Under the pieces are notes generated by a model. The model had not been told where the DNA came from, searched no databases, and worked only from the letters and a program-made list of their open reading frames with translations. From JBGPIK01 sp041484845 (GTDB taxonomy: Bacteria; Desulfobacterota; Binatia; UBA9968): DNA of 11,649 bases. Positions 5,926 to 11,649 of the stretch are shown piece after piece (position 1 is the first letter of the stretch; each line of letters starts with the position of its first letter). The translations under genes and the position numbers were made by a program. Where the stretch lies: contig JBGPIK010000201.1 in NCBI GenBank assembly GCA_041484845.1, positions 1 through 11,649 of the forward strand. Reading direction: 5' to 3'.

Positions 5926-7992
5926 TCAGTTCCCCGGCACTTTTTCCTTTTCTGACTCACTGAGCAAACGGGCAAGGCCTCGTTGGGCCTCGGGGAAATC
6001 CGGTCTTATCCGAAGGGCTTCGCGAAAATGCTCAATCGCCTCTTCCCGATGGCCTTGCCGCTGCAGAATGACAGCCAGGTTATTGTGGGCAATCGAATGA
6101 CTAGGGTCAATCTGCAAAGCCTTATTGTACTGCCGGGCGGCTTCGTCGAGATCACCCCGATCCTCATAAGCGAGGCCCAAGTTGAAATAGGCGCCGGCGG
6201 ATTTCGGCTTGATTTTGGTGGCGTCGTGGTATTGCTCGATCGCTTCGTCCAACAAACCGCGATCCGCGAGTGCATTGCCTAGATTGTTGTGCGCGGTGGC
6301 GTCGTCAGGATTGATCTGCAATGCCTCGCGGTATTGGTTGATCGCCTCGTCCAACTGACCACTGCCGGCGAGCGCAACGGCGAAAAAATAATGCACGTTG
6401 GGATAGGCAGGTCTCAGTTTGAGAACGATACGATACTGATCAATGGCTTCAGCAAACTCGCCACGCTTAGCAAGAGCAATACCGAGGTTGTAGTGGGCAT
6501 CGGCGAACTGCGGGGCAAGTTCTACAGCCTGACGCAGCTGATAGGTCGCTTCATCCAGCTTGGAATCCACAAGAGTGGCGGCGAGGTTCGAGCGAACCAC
6601 GGCCGAGTCTTGACCCATATCCAGCGCATAGCGCCACAGTGTCTCCGAATTGTGCCAGATTTCTGCCTGATTGGCGCTTTTGATACTCAAGGATAACAAG
6701 ATCATCGCGCAAGTTATCGCGACCCATTTTTTCCGGTTCCATTGCTTCGAAATAATCCATGCAAGGGCTAAGGCCGGTCCTAGCATTGACAAATAGAGAT
6801 ATCGGTCGGCGACCGTGGACCAGTTCTGAAATTGAAACTGTACGATACCCAAAACGGGTAAAAGGCCGGCAATAAACAGCCCGGCCGCCGCAAGAACGCC
6901 AGGCTCGCGCCGCCTCAAATACCAGACCCCTACCCCTATACCTACTGGCACTATCCATGTGAAATAGGCCCATCCCTCGTCGAAAATGACCTCCGGCGAA
7001 CGGGCATAACCCGGCCCCAGCCAGATCGGCAAAAAGAGTTTGTAGAGATAAAACGCCAGTGCGTCCGCGGCAACGAAAGGGCGCTCCCACAGTGGAGTGA
7101 TGGCAGCCAGCAACGTATCGGGTTGTTGCCACTTCGTCATAATAACAAAGGGCATCGCGATGACTAGCCAGGCACCCAGTGATAGCATGCTCCGTTTTAT
7201 GGAGCGCCTGACGAGGCAGTAATCGAGAACCAACGCCATGAAGGGGACAACCACTGCTGCAGGTTTGGATAGCAGCGCCAGCACGAAAGCTATTGTGGCC
7301 AAGCCATAGTGCAGACTTCTCCGCGAAACAAGGCCGGAAAAGTATCTCTCCTGCGGTGGAAACGTGCCTAATCTCTGACTCGCTGCGCGCGCGGCTGCGG
7401 CATCCGCCTCTGCAAAGGCGAGATAGTGCCCGAGCGCCACTAACGACAAAAATCCCGATAAAACGTCTTTCATCCCCGTGACCCATGCTACCGGCTCGAC
7501 TTGGACAGGATGCAACGCGAAAAGCATTGCGCCTGCGCCGGCCGCCCAGTCGTTTGCAACCACCCGCCGCAATAAAACAAAAACCGCGAGCACACTAAGT
7601 GCATGAATCGTGACATTAGCCGCATGAAACCAGCGGGGATCAAGCTTGACCTCCCCGTCGTTGTCTACGGGTTTAAGAGCGAAATAAGCGATTGCACCCC
7701 AAACTGTATACGTCAGAGGCACGTATAAATTCTCGAAAGGGCCGCGCCAGAAGCGAGCCAGATTCGACGGCGTCACCGGTTTTAAGTACTGATTTCTTTC
7801 TACATTGACGCCATCGTCCCAGACAAATCCATGGTCTTGTACGCGCCAAAAGACGACAAGAGTAAGCGCTATCAGAAGTGGCGCAACTAAATATCGGCTA
7901 TGCGCCTTCGGATTATTGTTTGCAAAGTCGTACAGCGCCGGATCCGACCGCGGTTTTCCGGTTGGTTTAGAGTTCTGCTGAGCGGCGTTCAC
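5926..7992 (-). CDS. TMTC-like GT-C glycosyltransferase with C-terminal TPR repeats (downstream copy, acidic motif intact)
   Basis: This 688-residue protein has a GTG start at 7992, with GGAG ten bases upstream; no in-frame ATG precedes the conserved first membrane helix. After a hydrophilic tail (1-33) come about ten hydrophobic segments to about residue 430. TMTC/PMT-type landmarks are present: first loop HGFVWDDGVN with D59-D60, the acidic pair expected at a GT-C active site; VPLTYTVWGAIA; FHAANVTIHALSVL; LHPVQVEPVAWVTGMKDVL; and TVADRYLYLSMLGPA. From about residue 463 there are six 34-residue TPR units plus a partial one, probably facing the periplasm as in TMTC proteins, where they would bind protein partners or acceptors. 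The likely role is transfer of a sugar from a polyprenyl-phosphate carrier to protein or glycan. Donor and acceptor are unknown. It lies 27 bases after a paralogue, so the two are probably co-transcribed. Confidence 0.8.
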   Translation of the reverse strand: MNAAQQNSKPTGKPRSDPALYDFANNNPKAHSRYLVAPLLIALTLVVFWRVQDHGFVWDDGVNVERNQYLKPVTPSNLARFWRGPFENLYVPLTYTVWGAIAYFALKPVDNDGEVKLDPRWFHAANVTIHALSVLAVFVLLRRVVANDWAAGAGAMLFALHPVQVEPVAWVTGMKDVLSGFLSLVALGHYLAFAEADAAAARAASQRLGTFPPQERYFSGLVSRRSLHYGLATIAFVLALLSKPAAVVVPFMALVLDYCLVRRSIKRSMLSLGAWLVIAMPFVIMTKWQQPDTLLAAITPLWERPFVAADALAFYLYKLFLPIWLGPGYARSPEVIFDEGWAYFTWIVPVGIGVGVWYLRRREPGVLAAAGLFIAGLLPVLGIVQFQFQNWSTVADRYLYLSMLGPALALAWIISKQWNRKKWVAITCAMILLSLSIKSANQAEIWHNSETLWRYALDMGQDSAVVRSNLAATLVDSKLDEATYQLRQAVELAPQFADAHYNLGIALAKRGEFAEAIDQYRIVLKLRPAYPNVHYFFAVALAGSGQLDEAINQYREALQINPDDATAHNNLGNALADRGLLDEAIEQYHDATKIKPKSAGAYFNLGLAYEDRGDLDEAARQYNKALQIDPSHSIAHNNLAVILQRQGHREEAIEHFREALRIRPDFPEAQRGLARLLSESEKEKVPGN

Positions 7993-8019
7993 GGAAACTT
8001 AACTCCAGGCTCAAACTGA

Positions 8020-10029
8020 CTACCGCGCTGTTTCAGCCCCGTGACCGATTTTTAGAATTTGCAGAGCTTGTTCAATGTGTTTCAGTCCTTCTTCTCTGTT
8101 GCCTTGAAGAACTAGCGCCCGACCGAGGCTCTCATGCGCTTCCACGAAATCCGGCCGAATCGCCAGAGCTTGGCGAAAATAGCCTATCGCCTCGTCCAGC
8201 CGACCACGCCTTGCCAGCAGGATTCCAACATTATAATAGGCTCCGGAATAGGTCGGGTTTAGTCGCAAGGCCACCCGATAATGGTCCATGGCTGGTTCAA
8301 TCTCGCCGCGGCTACCGAGAATAGTGGCCATGCTATAGTGAACATCGGCGGCTTCGGGATCGATCTCTATCGCCTTACGGTAGTGCTCGAGGGCATCTTC
8401 TAATTTATTCTGCTTAAACAACACATGGCCCAAGCCACCGTGAGCAGCGGCACTGGCGGGATCGAGCTGAAGACTCTTTTCATATTGCTCCACCGCTTCG
8501 GTTAACCGGTTAAGGACAGCGAAGGCGTTGCCGAGATTGTAGTGAACGGCGGCGGATACGGGCCCGGTCTTTAAAATCGCGTCATATTGCCGGATTGCCT
8601 CGTCGAGATTGCCCTGCACTGCCAGAATATTGCCGAAGCGAAAGTGGGCGCTTACATAATCCGGCTTAATCTTTAAAGCCGCGCGATAATGTTGCGCGGC
8701 GTCTTCAAAGGCGCCCTTTCGCGCTAAATCCACTCCGATGTTGTAATGGGATATCCAACTGTTGGAGTTAAGTTCCAGCGCATGACTGAACAGGATGACG
8801 TTATTCCGCCACAGTCGCGCCTGAAAGGCGCTCTTCAATCCCAACGCAGCGAGAAGGATTCCACATGCCATCAGCACAGGCTTAGTCTGCCACCGTGAAA
8901 CCACCCACGCGAGCGCAAACGCCGGACCCAACATGGCCAGATAGAGATACCGATCGGCGACGGTGGAAATGGTTTGAAAACGAAAGGGGAAAAGGCCTAG
9001 AAACGGTAACAAACTCGCGGCAAAGATACTCGCGGCACAGACGAAATACGGCGCGCGACGACGCGACAACCACAGCAACAGTCCCAAAGCTACGGGAACA
9101 AGCCAGGTAAGATAAATCCAGCCCTGCTGCGCTACGACAACGGGCGATCGACCGTAATCCACGCTGAGCTGAAACGGCACAAAAAGCTTGTACAGATAAA
9201 ATGTAAGCGCGTCCGCCGCGATTAAGGGCCGCTGCCAAATGGGCGAAATACCGCCCAGATTTTGCAGCCGCGCCCATTGAGTTACACCGATAACGACCAC
9301 TGCCAGAGTAACACAGGCGCCAAGCGACAACGCATTATGGCGTAGGGAGCGCTTGAATAAGACATAATCTATCACGAACGCGACAACCGGCAGCGCAACC
9401 GCGGCCGGATTGGCCAGCACCGCCAGAGCAAATGCAAAAATCGCCAGCGCACCGGAAAATCGCCTCTTGTGAATCAGCCTCTTCTGGCTAGCGGTCCCGC
9501 CGGCGCGATCGGCCGGCGCAGAAACGGTGACCGGCAAAGCATACTTAACGTACTGCCATAGCGAAATAAGCGACAGAAAGCCGCATAACAGCTCTCTCAT
9601 TCCGGTCGCCCAGGCCACGGGCTCCACCTGGAGCGGATGCAGCGCAAACAATAAAGCGCCTGAGCCCGCTGCCCAATCATCGTGTATAAGCAAGCGCAAA
9701 ATAGCGAACACGACCAGCACGCTTAGGATGTGAACAATAAGATTGGCGATGTGAAAAGGGCGTGGATCGGGTTTTCGACTTGGATCCGCCGTTGGATTTT
9801 CGCTCAGCCCCGCTATGGTAGCCCAGACAGCATGCGTCAGAGGGTTGGATAATTGGAGACCGGACCCCTGCCTGGAGTCGTCTCCATTGGACGGCGCGCG
9901 CCGATTCGGAGATAAATTCTCAACGATCGCGTTGCGGTCATTCCAGACAAATTCGTGATTGCGAATTTGCCAAAAAATCGCTAGCGTAACAACGATTAAA
10001 AACAGACCAATCGAATACGTAATGCGCAT
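8020..10029 (-). CDS. TMTC-like GT-C/TPR membrane protein (upstream copy, altered acidic motif)
   Basis: This 669-residue paralogue of the next gene has the same architecture: a membrane helix at the very N-terminus, further hydrophobic segments to about residue 400, then about seven TPR units from about 423 to the end (HYNIGVDLARKGAFEDAAQH onward). Shared landmarks include PLTHAVWATIAG, FHIANLIVHILSVL, LHPLQVEPVAWATGMRELL, and TVADRYLYLAMLGPA. It differs at key places. The first-loop motif is FVWNDRN (N30-D31) instead of FVWDD, the rest of that loop is unrelated to the paralogue and rich in Arg, Ser and Gly, and the later KD is RE. It may be a glycosyltransferase of changed activity, or a regulatory or scaffold partner of the intact copy. 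It is the first gene of the probable minus-strand unit and has a promoter-like sequence just upstream. The ATG at 10029 has only a weak RBS. Confidence 0.78.
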   Translation of the reverse strand: MRITYSIGLFLIVVTLAIFWQIRNHEFVWNDRNAIVENLSPNRRAPSNGDDSRQGSGLQLSNPLTHAVWATIAGLSENPTADPSRKPDPRPFHIANLIVHILSVLVVFAILRLLIHDDWAAGSGALLFALHPLQVEPVAWATGMRELLCGFLSLISLWQYVKYALPVTVSAPADRAGGTASQKRLIHKRRFSGALAIFAFALAVLANPAAVALPVVAFVIDYVLFKRSLRHNALSLGACVTLAVVVIGVTQWARLQNLGGISPIWQRPLIAADALTFYLYKLFVPFQLSVDYGRSPVVVAQQGWIYLTWLVPVALGLLLWLSRRRAPYFVCAASIFAASLLPFLGLFPFRFQTISTVADRYLYLAMLGPAFALAWVVSRWQTKPVLMACGILLAALGLKSAFQARLWRNNVILFSHALELNSNSWISHYNIGVDLARKGAFEDAAQHYRAALKIKPDYVSAHFRFGNILAVQGNLDEAIRQYDAILKTGPVSAAVHYNLGNAFAVLNRLTEAVEQYEKSLQLDPASAAAHGGLGHVLFKQNKLEDALEHYRKAIEIDPEAADVHYSMATILGSRGEIEPAMDHYRVALRLNPTYSGAYYNVGILLARRGRLDEAIGYFRQALAIRPDFVEAHESLGRALVLQGNREEGLKHIEQALQILKIGHGAETAR

Positions 10030-10047
10030 TTTCAGAGTGGTTTTCGG

Positions 10048-10076
10048 AATATAGTCAATCGTGAGATTATTAACAA
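10048..10076 (-). promoter_or_regulatory. Candidate sigma-70-type promoter for the GT-C/TPR gene pair
   Basis: Read on the minus strand, TTGTTA (10076-10071, four of six matches to the -35 consensus) and TATATT (10053-10048, five of six to the -10) are separated by exactly 17 bases. The start would fall near 10041, about a dozen bases before the ATG at 10029. It lies in the 110-base divergent gap shared with the GT9 gene. It was found by eye and such matches can arise by chance. Confidence 0.35.
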
Positions 10077-10139
10077 TCGCCCCACTTATGGCTACCCAAA
10101 TAAGTTTCTTTGCAATGAGCGGCTCAGCAGGATGCGTGC

Positions 10140-11393
10140 ATGGGTGTTGACGCGCTACGTTTGCTTGACCGACTCGTTGGGCTGCCGTTGTGCTGGTTCA
10201 TGACGGTTATACGGCTATTGGGGCGCTTGGTCCTCCCCATTAAACCTCTACCGCCACCTCGCAAGGTCCTCATTATCAAACTCTCGGAAATGGGCAGCAC
10301 CGTTTTGGCGTATCCTGCCATGGAAGAGCTCAAGAAGCGGGTTTCCGGAGTTGAGTTTTTTTTCCTCGTCTTCAAAAATAATGCCGCAATTGTCGATGTG
10401 CTCGGAGTCGTACCCGCGGCCAATATCATCACAGTCGATTACGGATCACCCTATCGATTGCTGGTAAGCGGGCTACACGCCATACAGCGGCTCCTAAAGG
10501 AGCATATCGATACCACCATCGACATGGACTTTTTCAGCCGCCTCACTGCGCTCATCAGTTTCGTGGTGTGCCGCGGCAACCGAGTTGGTTTCCACCGTTA
10601 CAATGACGAAGGCTTGTACCGCGGCAATCTTCTCACGCACCGGGTGATCTACAGTTCTCATATCCATACAAGCGCCGCTTTCATGGCGCTAGTAAAGTCG
10701 CTTTTTGAAAGCCCGGGCGATGAGCCGCACTTTCGCGGGCCGATCGATCCTGCCGATCTGACTGTACCGACGCACACTCCTCTTCAAGAAGAGATAAGAA
10801 GTGTACGAGGTAAGCTCGCCGCCGCCGGGTTCCGTCAAGACGGAAACACGACAATCATTCTGATCAACCCCAATTCGTCGGACATTTTCCCCTTGCGCAA
10901 GTGGCCACTGGATTCTTTCACCCGTCTTTGCGAGCGATTACTCATCGAACAGCCGCACGGTTGGCTTGTGATCACAGGTGTCGCCTCGGAGCGTAAGGAT
11001 GCGCAGTTTATTCGCGATCGGGTTCAAAACCCGCGCTGCATCGATTTTACCGGCCAGACGAGCTTTCGCGAGCTTTTGGCACTTTATGGCATCGCCAGCT
11101 TAATGATAACGAACGACAGCGGACCCGCTCACTTTGCCGCGCTTCTCTCGTTGCCAACCATCGTACTCTTCGGCCCTGAAACTCCCCGCCTCTATAGTCC
11201 GATGGGAACAAGGCACAAAGTTATGTACTCTGATTTCGCATGCAGCCCCTGTGTCTCGGTTTATAACAGCAAAAAATCTCCCTGTACCGATAATCGATGT
11301 CTGAAAGCCATTCCTTCTGAGAATGTGCTTCAAGAGGCGCTCGCAATGCTTCATAGTTTCGCGAATGAGAACAAAGCAATCGGTTCGGCTTAG
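10140..11393 (+). CDS. Glycosyltransferase family 9 (heptosyltransferase-like)
   Basis: This is 417 residues of the two-Rossmann-domain GT-B fold. The ATG at 10140 is preceded by GCAGGA at seven-base spacing, and the frame closes upstream at 10116. The N-terminal domain begins RKVLIIKLSEMGSTVLAYPA (41-60). The C-terminal domain has IILINPNSS (239-247), KWPLDSFTRLCERLL (254-268), HGWLVITG (273-280), IDFTGQTSFRELLALYGIA (301-319), and the nucleotide-sugar site TNDSGPAHFAALLSLPTIVL (324-343). Such enzymes add heptose or related sugars to lipopolysaccharide core or similar glycans at the cytoplasmic face. The usual catalytic Asp of WaaC-type enzymes (MGD) is Ser53 here (MGS). Cysteines C368, C371, C382 and C387 form a CxxC-x10-C-x4-C group near the end. 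It is divergent from the GT-C/TPR pair, which suggests a shared glycan or glycoprotein pathway. The acceptor and sugar are unknown. Confidence 0.85.
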   Translation: MGVDALRLLDRLVGLPLCWFMTVIRLLGRLVLPIKPLPPPRKVLIIKLSEMGSTVLAYPAMEELKKRVSGVEFFFLVFKNNAAIVDVLGVVPAANIITVDYGSPYRLLVSGLHAIQRLLKEHIDTTIDMDFFSRLTALISFVVCRGNRVGFHRYNDEGLYRGNLLTHRVIYSSHIHTSAAFMALVKSLFESPGDEPHFRGPIDPADLTVPTHTPLQEEIRSVRGKLAAAGFRQDGNTTIILINPNSSDIFPLRKWPLDSFTRLCERLLIEQPHGWLVITGVASERKDAQFIRDRVQNPRCIDFTGQTSFRELLALYGIASLMITNDSGPAHFAALLSLPTIVLFGPETPRLYSPMGTRHKVMYSDFACSPCVSVYNSKKSPCTDNRCLKAIPSENVLQEALAMLHSFANENKAIGSA

Positions 11394-11409
11394 AGTAAAC
11401 GTCAGATCA

Positions 11410-11435
11410 GGCACCCGTGCTGCCGTTTCCTTTTT
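11410..11435 (+). terminator. Weak terminator-like hairpin after the GT9 gene
   Basis: GGCA (11410-11413) pairs with TGCC (11421-11424), followed by a T-rich stretch GTTTCCTTTTT (11425-11435). The stem is short and the T-run interrupted, but the position just past the GT9 stop and before a convergent gene is right for a terminator. Confidence 0.25.
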
Positions 11436-11470
11436 GCAGATCATAATGTTGGACCTGGTTGCCGCTACGA

Positions 11471-11649
11471 CTACTGTGGCGTGCCGACGGCTCGTTTTGA
11501 ATCTAGAGTTCGCAGGGCTTCCTGATAGTGCCTGGCGGCCTCGTCCCGCTTCCCCTGAAGTGCTAGGGCCCGAGCCAGGCTCTCATGGGCCTCGGGAAAT
11601 TGCGGCCGAACCCGTAGAGCCCGAGAAAAATAGTCAATGGCGGCGTCCA
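11471..11649 (-). CDS. C-terminal TPR segment of a third GT-C/TPR-type protein, truncated by the window edge
   Basis: The minus-strand frame is open from the right edge to a TAG at 11473-11471, giving 58 residues. It begins inside a TPR helix (AAIDYFSRALRVRPQFPEA), continues with a full unit (AHESLARALALQGKRDEA, then ARHYQEALRTL), and ends in a short polar tail. Over the last 37 comparable residues, 24 are identical (hand count) to the C-terminus of the protein encoded at 8020-10029, including HESL-RAL-LQG. It is therefore very probably the end of a third paralogue, converging on the GT9 gene. Whether it also carries the membrane GT-C domain cannot be seen here, so another kind of TPR protein is not excluded. 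Confidence 0.8.
   Translation of the reverse strand, partial: DAAIDYFSRALRVRPQFPEAHESLARALALQGKRDEAARHYQEALRTLDSKRAVGTPQ

Noticed and set aside
5990..6600. Repeated DNA with 102-base periodicity in the TPR-coding region, considered as an independent repeat array
   Set aside because: The period is that of 34-residue TPR units and the DNA copies are divergent, so the protein repeats explain it. There is no CRISPR-like identity.
6551..7486. A 311-codon open frame on the minus strand within the membrane region of the GT-C/TPR gene
   Set aside because: It lies in another frame of the same strand as 5926-7992, which has clear family motifs throughout. The alternative protein is a low-complexity Arg/Gly/Cys-rich product with no domain, a typical shadow.
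10356..10363. Run of eight T in the GT9 gene, considered as a terminator or a frameshift site
   Set aside because: It encodes the hydrophobic beta-strand EFFFLVF in an unbroken frame with family motifs on both sides, and no stem precedes it.

Overview
The window looks like chromosomal DNA from an uncultured Gram-negative bacterium of moderate GC content (by eye a little over half). Supporting this are a lipoprotein Cu/Zn superoxide dismutase, a heptosyltransferase-type GT9 enzyme, an AmgK/MurU-type peptidoglycan recycling pair and secreted or envelope proteins. The mix of an arylmalonate decarboxylase/maleate isomerase-like protein, a short MetE-like protein and large GT-C/TPR membrane proteins recalls deltaproteobacteria-related candidate lineages (Binatota, Methylomirabilota/Rokubacteria, Tectomicrobia). 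That placement is an impression from gene content only. No phage, transposon, CRISPR, tRNA or rRNA was found, and no gap without a gene exceeds about 150 bases.

Layout. (1) 2-292 (+): 3' end of an Asp/Glu racemase-superfamily gene, with two small hairpins at its end. (2) 436-921 (+): an unrecognised exported, Arg-rich, four-cysteine protein with a perfect Shine-Dalgarno. (3) 944-2092 (-): a short ('core') MetE-like methyltransferase. It lies downstream of 2213-3451 (-), a membrane-anchored metallophosphoesterase with an internal twin-arginine motif. (4) 3504-5320 (+), divergent from the phosphoesterase: an amgK/murU-like pair overlapping by ATGA. (5) 5324-5860 (-): lipoprotein sodC, convergent with murU and only 3 bases away. 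(6) 5926-7992 and 8020-10029 (-): two paralogous polytopic GT-C-like proteins with C-terminal TPR repeats, resembling eukaryotic TMTC O-mannosyltransferases. They are 27 bases apart and probably co-transcribed from a candidate promoter just before 10029. (7) 10140-11393 (+): a divergent GT9 glycosyltransferase. (8) 11471-11649 (-): the C-terminus of a third TPR protein running off the right edge.

How the genes fit together. Most encode cell-envelope functions: cell-wall sugar salvage (AmgK/MurU), an envelope phosphoesterase, periplasmic superoxide defence, and glycan transfer (two or three GT-C/TPR proteins around a GT9).

The most interesting part is 5926-11649. The two complete GT-C/TPR paralogues differ exactly where the GT-C acidic motif should be: Asp-Asp in the downstream copy, Asn-Asp plus a rewritten first loop in the upstream copy. 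The neighbouring GT9 has Ser where WaaC-type enzymes carry the catalytic Asp. A tandem active/divergent protein-glycosylation module is an inference from these residues and has not been shown.
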